Virus record (IMG/VR): IMGVR_UViG_3300021957_000024
Span: 1-64,000 of that record
Strand: one strand, 5' to 3'
Source: a virus
Length of the DNA stretch: 64,000 bases
Shown piece by piece: positions 1-7,286 of the stretch. A program made the translations under genes and the position numbers. Below the pieces are notes generated by a model that saw nothing but the letters and a program-made list of their open reading frames with translations, searched no databases and had not been told where the DNA came from. Position 1 is the first letter of the stretch. Each line of letters starts with the position of its first letter.

Positions 1-130
1 AAGGAACATCGTAATCCCATTTCTTACCCATAAAGGATAAACCATAAGGTGGGTCTGTAACAATACTATCTACACTATTGTCATCAAGTTCTTTCAGTTT
101 ATCTAAACAATCTCCTAATAATAATCTCAT
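1..130 (-). CDS. Site-specific DNA methyltransferase, N-terminal fragment (runs off left edge)
   Basis: Only the first 43 residues lie in the window. They begin MRLLLGDCLDKLKEL and reach a DPPY motif at about residues 28-31, followed by GLSFMGKKWDYDVP. The LLxGDCLxxLxxL...VDxIVTDPPY pattern is the classic opening of DNA amino-methyltransferases in which the catalytic motif IV (DPPY) lies near the N terminus. Such enzymes transfer a methyl group from S-adenosylmethionine to adenine N6 or cytosine N4. The start is the ATG at 128-130, three bases downstream of the polymerase stop codon, so the two genes are probably co-transcribed. Target specificity cannot be read from this piece. Confidence 0.8.
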   Translation of the reverse strand, partial: MRLLLGDCLDKLKELDDNSVDSIVTDPPYGLSFMGKKWDYDVP

Positions 131-133
131 ATT

Positions 134-2650
134 CTAAAAACTAAAAAACTTTTCAGCCGTTCTTTGTTCACTCACAACATCTCCCCAACCGATTGCATCG
201 AAGAAATCTTGTAGTTTGTGTTTGAGTTCTCTTTCAAATATTTTATTGTGGTCAATATAAGTTTGAATAAATTTTTCTATCTCTGGTGGGTCTGAATAAC
301 CTGTAAATGCTAATCCATCGATTCCAAGAGGATTATCTTTAAGGTAAACCCATTTTACTTTATCACCATTTTTCATTGGTTCATATTTGAATGGTGCATT
401 AAAATGTTGTAAACAATCATTGTAAAGGATTGCAGCTTTAACATGAGCAGGTGTTCCTTTCATTATAGAGAATCGTTCTCTTTTACCTTTTGGCATATAC
501 TTTCTAAGATTTTTTACTGCTGAATTCTTTGCAATGACAGCTACATCTTGATTTATCATAGATTTTTTAAATGCCAAAACTTTATCTGATATTTCTTCTT
601 CCGATTGTCCTCTTAGAATTGATATAAGAACATCTGCCATTATTTCTTGGAATGCCTTAGGGAAACTACTTCGTTTAACATCCAAACCTTTTACATCGAG
701 TTTATCTACTGGTACACCATTATCTGAAATAATCCATTGGGCATATCTTTTCTTTGCAATCCACAATCCTGCTTTAGCAACATACTCTTTCTTAATCTCT
801 AATCTATGTTTATCTTTATCAACATTTAGAACTTTTTTTGAAAGTATATTGTAGAAATCATTAAGGTAATCTTGCATCTCTTCTGCAATCTCATTTACAT
901 AACCAGCAATTGTATCTTGGTCTTGTTCTTTCCAATTTGGGATTCTTTTGTCCATCAAAGGAACTGCGGAAAAGAATACAGAATCAGTATCAATATAAAT
1001 GTTAGAATCAGCATTAGGAGTATTAAGTTCTTTGTTATATTTGATATTACCCATATCCGCAGTTGATTTAATAACTGTTTGACCTGTCGTAGTAACTGCC
1101 TCCGCATTATCCACATCATAGAACCGAAAGGCAGGGAGACCAAGAACACCATAAAGAGAGTTGAGTAGAATTTTTTGAACCAACTGTCTTTTCGCGTAAA
1201 AGGCATATTTTTCTTTATTACCTGCTTTACCATATTTTTTCATTTCATTTTTAAACTCAACTCTTTGGTCAAACCAAAGATTAAGAATATCAGGTATACA
1301 ACCAACTTTATCAGTTCTATACAAAACACCATTAGAAGCAACTGAAAACTTTGATTGTTCTAAGTATTTTTTTAAGTTTTCTTTTGAAATAGAATCCTCT
1401 CCGATATAATAAGTATCAACTTCACCTTTAACGAACTTGTTAGCATCCCAATCTTGAATCTTACCAATCTTTGATTCTGGTGAAATGTTCAAAGTCATAA
1501 TGATTGAAGGATATAGTGAAGTTAAATCTAAATCATATACCCAATCATATTTTCCAACGATTGGTGCTTTTACATAAGCCCCAATAAACTTTTCTTCGTT
1601 GTTATCTCTAATCGCCTGCATTCTCTCTTGTCTATCAGCAGGTTTATTTGGTGCAACTAAATTTTTTCTTCTAAGGAATGATAGTAATGCACCTTCGAGA
1701 TATTTTGATGAATAAACAAAATCTTCATAAGGTACATGACCCGCATGAGTAATACCTCTACATAAATCAATGAACTGAAGTTTTTTATCAAATTCAACTA
1801 CCAACTCAACATCTACTAAGTTGTACTCAATAAACTTTTCAATATCTTCTTTAAATAATTGGTCAAGATTTCCTTGATACTCAATCTTACCTCTACCTAA
1901 TTCAATTTGTCCTATTGTATCTAATCGATAATTTGGAAGTTCACCATAGTTAAATTTCTTATACAATGTTATATAATCCAAATAAGATACACCTGCCATA
2001 AAATATCTTTTTCTATAAGGTGACCAGAAACACTGTCCGATTGGTGATAATCTATTTGCTTGTCTTTGTCCTAATAATCTTTTAATTCTGTTATATAACA
2101 TTGGTGTATCGAAATAATCAATATTCCAACCCGTCACTATTGAAGGGTTGATATACTCATATAATTCCAAATATTTCATCAACATATCTCTTTCATCTCT
2201 GAAAGGAATTACAATACATTTATCAGTAGTTTTTTCTTCAAGAATATTATCTTTATCCATAACCAATACCCAATATTGATTGGTAGCTGAATCATGAAGT
2301 GCAATAGAAGTAATTTCATTTTTTGCTTCTTGTGGGTCTGGTAATCCACTTTCCATTTCACACTCAATATCGTATGTGAGAATTACATGACCAGTAGATG
2401 GTTCATCGGAATCCGAATATAAATCTACTAAAGCTCTTGTAGTTTCTGGTACATCTGATTCAAAAAGGTTTGTATCATCTTTTTTAAACTTGTAAATCTT
2501 TGTAAGTTTATCTCCATAGATAGAAGTATATTCTCCTCTTTCAGCAGGTTCGTATGCATATCGTGTATAAGGAAAAGATGAATATCCTCTTTGGTCATCC
2601 CACAAGTGGATTAGATTTTTTTCTCTCTGGTAATAAATGTTTTGATACAT
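134..2650 (-). CDS. 43: DNA polymerase, family B, T4 gp43-like
   Basis: 838 residues, close to T4 gp43 (about 900) and apparently complete. The exonuclease domain has Exo I (D94-I-E96), Exo II (NIDYFDTP, 176-183) and Exo III (YNLVDVELV, 276-284). The polymerase domain has motif A (DLTSLYPSI from D375), motif B (K487...NSLYG to 501) and motif C (YIDTDS, 552-557). All catalytic acids are present, so both polymerisation and proofreading should be active. The C-terminal tail EKFFSF resembles a sliding-clamp binding peptide (inference). A host-like promoter ends only five bases before the ATG, so the mRNA would be nearly leaderless. The ATG is supported by the N terminus MYQNIYYQ, which resembles other T4-like polymerases. 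Confidence 0.97.
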   Translation of the reverse strand: MYQNIYYQREKNLIHLWDDQRGYSSFPYTRYAYEPAERGEYTSIYGDKLTKIYKFKKDDTNLFESDVPETTRALVDLYSDSDEPSTGHVILTYDIECEMESGLPDPQEAKNEITSIALHDSATNQYWVLVMDKDNILEEKTTDKCIVIPFRDERDMLMKYLELYEYINPSIVTGWNIDYFDTPMLYNRIKRLLGQRQANRLSPIGQCFWSPYRKRYFMAGVSYLDYITLYKKFNYGELPNYRLDTIGQIELGRGKIEYQGNLDQLFKEDIEKFIEYNLVDVELVVEFDKKLQFIDLCRGITHAGHVPYEDFVYSSKYLEGALLSFLRRKNLVAPNKPADRQERMQAIRDNNEEKFIGAYVKAPIVGKYDWVYDLDLTSLYPSIIMTLNISPESKIGKIQDWDANKFVKGEVDTYYIGEDSISKENLKKYLEQSKFSVASNGVLYRTDKVGCIPDILNLWFDQRVEFKNEMKKYGKAGNKEKYAFYAKRQLVQKILLNSLYGVLGLPAFRFYDVDNAEAVTTTGQTVIKSTADMGNIKYNKELNTPNADSNIYIDTDSVFFSAVPLMDKRIPNWKEQDQDTIAGYVNEIAEEMQDYLNDFYNILSKKVLNVDKDKHRLEIKKEYVAKAGLWIAKKRYAQWIISDNGVPVDKLDVKGLDVKRSSFPKAFQEIMADVLISILRGQSEEEISDKVLAFKKSMINQDVAVIAKNSAVKNLRKYMPKGKRERFSIMKGTPAHVKAAILYNDCLQHFNAPFKYEPMKNGDKVKWVYLKDNPLGIDGLAFTGYSDPPEIEKFIQTYIDHNKIFERELKHKLQDFFDAIGWGDVVSEQRTAEKFFSF

Positions 2651-2655
2651 AAGTA

Positions 2656-2687
2656 CAAATATACGAAATTATTTTGAATTATCCAAA
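2656..2687 (-). promoter_or_regulatory. Bacteroidota-type promoter for DNA polymerase
   Basis: Read on the minus strand: TTTG (2687-2684), 20 bases, then TATATTTG (2663-2656). This is an exact match to -33 TTTG / -7 TANNTTTG. The predicted transcription start is within about two bases of the polymerase ATG. The element overlaps the 3' end of the small gene 2669-2845. Confidence 0.8.
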
Positions 2688-2845
2688 TTTTTACAATCTT
2701 TTTTATGAGTAAACCAACCACCACATTTACATTTAATATAATGTATTGTTGCTACGATAAAAGGTGAACTTGCCATTGCAGTCCAAATATTAGGGTGAAA
2801 GTGTTCACCACATAATCCAAATATATGTCTAAAAAATTCTATCAT
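2669..2845 (-). CDS. Small Cys-rich (zinc-ribbon-like) protein
   Basis: 58 residues, read directly from the minus strand. The protein starts MIEFFRHIFGLCGEHFHPN and ends with CKCGGWFTHKKDC followed by KNLDNSK. Cysteines at about 12, 40, 42 and 51, with nearby histidines, could bind a metal (inference). The ATG (2843-2845) overlaps the TGA of the upstream methyltransferase gene in an ATGA arrangement, which indicates translational coupling. It is therefore the last gene of the six-gene operon 6784-2669. I do not recognise the family. It may be an accessory or DNA-binding subunit of the neighbouring enzymes. Confidence 0.7.
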   Translation of the reverse strand: MIEFFRHIFGLCGEHFHPNIWTAMASSPFIVATIHYIKCKCGGWFTHKKDCKNLDNSK

Positions 2846-4089
2846 TTTTCAAATATCCAAATTGGTTCACAAAAAGTTTTATCTTGATTTTCTTCTGAAC
2901 TTTTCAAGGTTTCTTCTTTATATTGTTTTTCATTGTGTTCTGATGCTTTTACAGTACCTGCCCCACCACTATTTGGTCTTTTTGCCATTTCCATACCGAT
3001 ACATCCTTTATATGTTAATCCTTTAGATTCTAAAAACTCACACATTGGTTGTGTTATTTCTTTCCAATCTTTTCCACCACCACCTCCACTTGTATATACA
3101 TCTGCAATATTGATTGCTATCTTACCACCTTTTTTAAGTGTTGGTATAATTTTTTCTAATGCTTTGTGAAGAAAATATTCATTCCATGCTTGGATTGATT
3201 TATATCTTATCCAACTTTGAGTATCATCTTCACCATATCGTTCCACATTAAAATAAGGAGGAGAAGTGAAAACCAAATCAAAATAATCTTGGTATTCCCA
3301 ATAATTAAAATCTTCTGCTGGTGATTGATGTAAATCTACCTTTGTTGGATTTTCAAAGAAAGAAGTGTGTTTTTGATAAAAATCTCTTTGTTGTTCATAA
3401 ATAGGATGATTTTCTTTACGAGGGTCTATTCCAACATAATGTTTTACAGTTGAACTAGCACAAGCACCCGATAAACGGTCTCCCCAACCAGCGGAAAAAT
3501 CTAACATGGTCTCAGAACCAAAAAATTCTGTTAAACATTTAGTGACATTTGGTTTGTGTTGAGATGCAATATATTTACGAAGTGAAATCATTAATCTTAA
3601 TTCTTTCTTTCCAATTTTATCTAACTTCAAACTATATGCAGCACCCATTAAAGTAACCATAAATGCTCTTGTTCTCCATGTCCTTGCTGGACCTGGATAA
3701 CCACTCGAACATATTGACCATCTATTTTTTTCTTGCCACCAATTACTTGAAAGATTTCCTACATTGTATCTTTTAAAGAAAAGAGGTTTACCTTCATAAG
3801 TTAGTGGGTATTTAGATTCTCGTGATTGTCTTTGAAACCATTCTTTTCCTTCTATCAATAATTCGTTCCAACGAATTCCTTTTAGTTTAAAATAATCTGC
3901 TCTACAATCATCTTCTGTATATTTTTCTGTCTGATAAGGTAGAGGATATGTCATGCATAAATCTGCAAGTTTTTCCTTTACTTCATCTTTGGTGTACATA
4001 TCTTTTATGTTTTGCCATTCTTCCTCATTTATTTCTAAATAAGGTTTCATTCCATAAAATTGTTCAAAGTAATCTTCTCCTCCGTGCAT
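2842..4089 (-). CDS. SAM-dependent methyltransferase with SPPY motif
   Basis: 415 residues. A SAM-binding motif I (LDFSAGWGDRL, 196-206) and an acidic strand (VGIDPRKEN) are followed by motif IV FTSPPYF (SPPY 276-279). This is the order used by many DNA amino-methylases, and SPPY is typical of cytosine-N4 enzymes. The roughly 190-residue N-terminal region is unusual and rich in Trp and Tyr. The gene is coupled to its neighbours: its ATG overlaps the stop of the PLP enzyme (TAATG), and its stop overlaps the next small gene. Because it sits beside synthase, synthetase and PLP genes, it could methylate a modified nucleotide or an intermediate rather than a restriction site. Its substrate is not established. 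Confidence 0.75.
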   Translation of the reverse strand: MHGGEDYFEQFYGMKPYLEINEEEWQNIKDMYTKDEVKEKLADLCMTYPLPYQTEKYTEDDCRADYFKLKGIRWNELLIEGKEWFQRQSRESKYPLTYEGKPLFFKRYNVGNLSSNWWQEKNRWSICSSGYPGPARTWRTRAFMVTLMGAAYSLKLDKIGKKELRLMISLRKYIASQHKPNVTKCLTEFFGSETMLDFSAGWGDRLSGACASSTVKHYVGIDPRKENHPIYEQQRDFYQKHTSFFENPTKVDLHQSPAEDFNYWEYQDYFDLVFTSPPYFNVERYGEDDTQSWIRYKSIQAWNEYFLHKALEKIIPTLKKGGKIAINIADVYTSGGGGGKDWKEITQPMCEFLESKGLTYKGCIGMEMAKRPNSGGAGTVKASEHNEKQYKEETLKSSEENQDKTFCEPIWIFEK

Positions 4090-4934
4090 TATTTTAAGTT
4101 TAATGATTTTCTATAAGAACCACCTATATTCCAAAATAGAATCTTACCATCTAATTTCTCTATGTTATTTTCTAACCACCACCACATTTTACGCTCCCAA
4201 AATTCATTCATATCAAATGGGTAATCTGTAACTTCATCCATAAAATCATCAAAATCATATTCTGATTTATAAATGTGGATATTATTTAAATCACCTGCTT
4301 TGTTTTCATTTAAAATCTTTTGAGTAGATGTAAGAGATGACATTGTAACTGTATGAACTTGTCTTTTATTTTTTAGAATATCTTTCCAATCTTTATATTG
4401 TAAAAATTCTCTAATCAAACCAGATGCAGTTACACCACTTCCAATTGATACAACAAGATGGTCAAAATCTTCTTTTTCCAAAACTTGTTTCATTCTATCT
4501 TGCATATAGTTTATATATGCTGGGTGATTGAAAGCATACGGTAATTGTTGCCAACCATTCTTTTTTGCAATACCACCCAATTTATTTTCAAGTAGTTTCA
4601 TCATATTTGGTTTCATTGGATTCAATGTTGCACCATTACCTTTGATGATTTCTAATATCTGAGGTGGATATGTTTTAGAGTTTGGATAAGATGAAATAAA
4701 TTCAATACCATACTCTTTACACATCTTAGATAATGTCCAACCAGTCCAACTTCCATATACTGAGAGATGTGTTAGTGGTTTTGATTTATCGATATAATCA
4801 GATTCTATAATCTTTCTAATACCTTCAATCTTAGCCCATCGTGGATAGTTCACACCATCCCCAACTAAATCATCTCTTTTGACATGAACTGTCTTTCCTT
4901 TTATTTTGTATTCTTCTATCGGAGTTAGAACCAT
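4089..4934 (-). CDS. PLP-dependent fold-type-II enzyme (ACC deaminase / D-cysteine desulfhydrase-like)
   Basis: 281 residues. VKRDDL (18-23), followed by YPRWAKIEGIRK, matches the KREDL...NKxRKL region of this family and makes K35 the probable PLP lysine. YGSWTGWTLS (60-69) fits the substrate-carboxylate loop, and SIGSGVTASG (163-172) is the glycine-rich phosphate-binding loop. Family members catalyse deamination, desulfhydration or beta-replacement on small amino acids. It overlaps the PP-loop gene by 10 bases and the methyltransferase start by one. In this operon it may supply or attach an amino-acid-derived group (inference). It is slightly shorter than the usual 320-340 residues. Confidence 0.75.
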   Translation of the reverse strand: MVLTPIEEYKIKGKTVHVKRDDLVGDGVNYPRWAKIEGIRKIIESDYIDKSKPLTHLSVYGSWTGWTLSKMCKEYGIEFISSYPNSKTYPPQILEIIKGNGATLNPMKPNMMKLLENKLGGIAKKNGWQQLPYAFNHPAYINYMQDRMKQVLEKEDFDHLVVSIGSGVTASGLIREFLQYKDWKDILKNKRQVHTVTMSSLTSTQKILNENKAGDLNNIHIYKSEYDFDDFMDEVTDYPFDMNEFWERKMWWWLENNIEKLDGKILFWNIGGSYRKSLNLK

Positions 4935-5851
4935 TCGTGTTGCACTTCGTTTTTAATTTTATTGTAATGAGATATAAGTTGTTTCTTTTCAACTCCAAAT
5001 ATTTCACAATGAAGTGTATTTATATCTCCTTTTTCTTTTTTCGTATGAAAGTTAGATTTGTTTTTTGCATTACCAAATCTTTCAAATTCATCTTTAAATA
5101 ATACATCAGTTACAAACCATTTTTTCTTTTCTTTTATTTTATCATCTTCAAATTTAAAATTAGTTTGTTCATAATTTACATTCTGAAAATGTTTGTAAAT
5201 ACTTTCTGTCTGCAATGGTGTATCTAAAGTAACTCCAAAAGAATTTATGTATTTTCTAATTGATACATGATTATGAACATTACCATTAAAATTTTTATCT
5301 TCATAACACATTCTACGATGGTCATTATAATGTTTATCAAATTCTTCTCGTGTAACATTACCTCGTAACATATCTCTATATTTAATACTTAATTTGGCAT
5401 TCGTTTCATATATAACATCCTCATATAATCCAGCAACTAAATGTTGAGTCGAAATATAATGCAACATATACCAATATGCATAACAACATTGAATATCTAT
5501 TTTTCTTGATATTCCAATTCTATCAATAACATCTTTTATTATTTTTGATGCACTTTCTTTATTTATTTTAGGTATGTTTACAATTTGTAATGGAATACCA
5601 TATCCTTTTGCAATCTTACGAGAATAAATTAAATCATTTGTATCGTGATTCTCTACTTGAAATGTAAGTAACTGAGATGGTTTCTTACCTAACTCCATCA
5701 AACCATATAATAACATAGATGAATCTATACCAGCAGAAAATGATAATGAATAATCATCTGGTATTTCTGATAATCTATTTAATAAAAGTTTTTTGAAATC
5801 CCATGCCCATTTTGGATTGGGTTCAAACTTAAATGATTTGTGTACTTTCAT
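4925..5851 (-). CDS. PP-loop ATP pyrophosphatase / asparagine synthetase-like synthetase
   Basis: 308 residues. SFSAGIDSSMLL (SAGIDSS 39-45) is a variant of the SGGxDS PP-loop that binds ATP pyrophosphate. LVAGLYEDVIYETNAK resembles the GDGxDE region of asparagine synthetase domains. There is no N-terminal glutaminase domain, so ammonia or an amine would have to come from elsewhere. Such enzymes adenylate a carbonyl or carboxylate so that a nucleophile can attack it. Its start overlaps the stop of the TS-like gene (ATGA) and its end overlaps the PLP gene. I infer a role in decorating a nucleotide made by the neighbouring TS-like enzyme; the real substrate is unknown. Confidence 0.7.
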   Translation of the reverse strand: MKVHKSFKFEPNPKWAWDFKKLLLNRLSEIPDDYSLSFSAGIDSSMLLYGLMELGKKPSQLLTFQVENHDTNDLIYSRKIAKGYGIPLQIVNIPKINKESASKIIKDVIDRIGISRKIDIQCCYAYWYMLHYISTQHLVAGLYEDVIYETNAKLSIKYRDMLRGNVTREEFDKHYNDHRRMCYEDKNFNGNVHNHVSIRKYINSFGVTLDTPLQTESIYKHFQNVNYEQTNFKFEDDKIKEKKKWFVTDVLFKDEFERFGNAKNKSNFHTKKEKGDINTLHCEIFGVEKKQLISHYNKIKNEVQHEWF

Positions 5852-6546
5852 TTACCTAATACTTCTAACAATTTAATTGTTTTCTTTTTTTCATTATCCA
5901 TATCACCGATGTGACATGAACAAGCAAGTGTAGTTACTTTTCCTAATTCTAATCCACTTTGTTCAGCAAGGAAATGTCCCATTTCTGTTAATGCAGTATA
6001 ATCTGCATAACCTGATTTCGATACTCTGTTTGAACGAAGTATTGATGTGAGATATAATTTACCATTTCTTGGTTTTAAATCAATCATACACATACAAGGT
6101 TGAGAATAAGGGTTCCTTGCATCTTTAGTAGGGTCAAAGATAATAAGTTCACATCTTTTTACTGCTTGTCCTCTACTTAAAATCTTAATTACATTTTCAA
6201 CTTGATTGAATTCACCTCTCCAACTAACCATTCTACCCCAATAAGATTGATGATAATGGTCTTTAATGAATTTATAATCCAATCCTTTTTCTGCTTCAAA
6301 AAATGGATTATCTGATTTCTTTTGTTCTGGTTTAAGAAAGGTTACTGTCTTAGCAAAATCAATTCTATCATCACCCATTATTTCTCTGAAGTGACCATCA
6401 AACCAATCATCTGATTTGAATTCTGTAATTTCAGTAACTACATTGAGTTCTTCTGTAAGATTTCCTACCTTTACTCCATTTTCTAATAAATGCTTCGATA
6501 CTTTTACCCAAGCATCACCTGGAGAGGTTGCTTCTATAACCGTCAT
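5848..6546 (-). CDS. Thymidylate synthase superfamily enzyme, dCMP hydroxymethylase-like
   Basis: 232 residues. QPCMCMIDL carries the likely catalytic Cys (the PC of TS), LRSNRV matches the TS arginine-serine, GLELGKV matches the conserved GLxxGxF region, and CHIG keeps the TS histidine. Aligned by eye without gaps back from the LAEQSGLELG helix, the TS asparagine that selects dUMP is Asp here (in GYADYTAL), as in T4 dCMP hydroxymethylase. The family transfers a one-carbon unit from methylene-tetrahydrofolate to pyrimidine C5. It is second in an operon with PP-loop, PLP and methyltransferase genes, which fits synthesis of a modified cytosine. The usual TS Gln and Asp near RS are not conserved, so it is divergent. 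Confidence 0.7.
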   Translation of the reverse strand: MTVIEATSPGDAWVKVSKHLLENGVKVGNLTEELNVVTEITEFKSDDWFDGHFREIMGDDRIDFAKTVTFLKPEQKKSDNPFFEAEKGLDYKFIKDHYHQSYWGRMVSWRGEFNQVENVIKILSRGQAVKRCELIIFDPTKDARNPYSQPCMCMIDLKPRNGKLYLTSILRSNRVSKSGYADYTALTEMGHFLAEQSGLELGKVTTLACSCHIGDMDNEKKKTIKLLEVLGK

Positions 6547-6547
6547 A

Positions 6548-6784
6548 TTAAATTCTGTTAATTGGAATCGTAATTAACGAAAAGTTATCATCTTGTGGAT
6601 GTTTTTTAGAAAAATCTACTTTTGAATCTAATTTCATTTTAAATGCCGTTTCAGTTTCAATATAAAATAAACTTTCTGAACCATCTATACTATTAAGTTT
6701 TTTACTTTTGTTAATTGGAACATTTGGAGTCCCTTTTATTACTACTTCTTTATCATCTGTGTGGATAAATTTTATTCCTGCCAT
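6548..6784 (-). CDS. Hypothetical protein, first gene of modification operon
   Basis: 78 residues beginning MAGIKFIHTDDKEVVIKG, with no motif I recognise and no membrane segment. A host-like promoter lies 23 bases upstream of the ATG, and no Shine-Dalgarno sequence is visible in the short A/T-only leader. One base separates its stop from the TS-like start, so it belongs to the operon. The family is unknown. Confidence 0.75.
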   Translation of the reverse strand: MAGIKFIHTDDKEVVIKGTPNVPINKSKKLNSIDGSESLFYIETETAFKMKLDSKVDFSKKHPQDDNFSLITIPINRI

Positions 6785-6806
6785 ATATTATTAATTTAAG
6801 TTTATA

Positions 6807-6837
6807 CAAATATACGAAAAATATTTGAATTTTACAA
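6807..6837 (-). promoter_or_regulatory. Bacteroidota-type promoter of the six-gene modification operon
   Basis: On the minus strand, TTG (6837-6835), 20 bases, then TATATTTG (6814-6807). The expected start leaves a leader of about 16 bases before the ATG at 6784. The -33 element abuts the stop codon of the preceding small gene. Confidence 0.75.
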
Positions 6838-7020
6838 GTGTTTCCAAGTTTTTCTTTTACCAATTTCTTCTACATTCCAAGGACTTATATGAAAATTCCT
6901 TGCAATTATATTAGAACTAAATCCTTTTTCGTATAAATCTCGTATTTGATATACTTGTTGATTGTTTAGTTTTGCTCTTGGATGCGATTCTCCTCTAAGA
7001 ATATTACGAGTTGATTTCAT
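6832..7020 (-). CDS. Small HTH protein resembling the DNA-binding tail of HNH endonucleases
   Basis: 62 residues. RGESHPRAKLNNQQVYQIRD, then LYEKGFSSNIIARNFHISPW and a closing RKTWKHL, is the pattern of the helix-turn-helix tail found at the C terminus of many phage HNH homing endonucleases. The catalytic HNH half is absent. Its start overlaps the thioredoxin stop by 17 bases. It may be a remnant of a homing endonuclease or a repurposed DNA-binding protein. Confidence 0.7.
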   Translation of the reverse strand: MKSTRNILRGESHPRAKLNNQQVYQIRDLYEKGFSSNIIARNFHISPWNVEEIGKRKTWKHL

Positions 7021-7267
7021 TTAATGCATTTGTGTATGCCAATTCTGATTGTAATCCTGCGAATCTTTGAATTTCTTCACCATTTTTTTCGATAATTACC
7101 GTAGGAACTGACCTTACATAATACTTTTGTGCAACTTCAAATTGTGAATCAATATCAATATCTTCAAAATTGATTGTTGAAAACTTTCCTTTAACTTGTT
7201 CCATAATTGGTGTTAACATTTTACATGGACCACACCAATCTGCGTAGAATTTTTTTACTGTTATCAT
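7004..7267 (-). CDS. Thioredoxin-like protein
   Basis: 87 residues with the active site WCGPC (11-15) and the cis-proline segment VRSVPTVII, so the thioredoxin fold is complete but shorter than E. coli thioredoxin (109). It probably re-reduces the ribonucleotide reductase encoded immediately upstream in the operon, as T4 NrdC does. A clear AGGAG lies about eight bases before the ATG, unusual among the replication and metabolism genes here. Confidence 0.92.
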   Translation of the reverse strand: MITVKKFYADWCGPCKMLTPIMEQVKGKFSTINFEDIDIDSQFEVAQKYYVRSVPTVIIEKNGEEIQRFAGLQSELAYTNALNEINS

Positions 7268-7286
7268 TTTTTTCTCCTAAATTTAA

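Noticed and set aside
872-1233. Overlapping ORFs on both strands inside the DNA polymerase gene
   Set aside because: They are shadows of a conserved gene whose motifs run through the same bases; they have no promoter, Shine-Dalgarno sequence or recognisable protein features.
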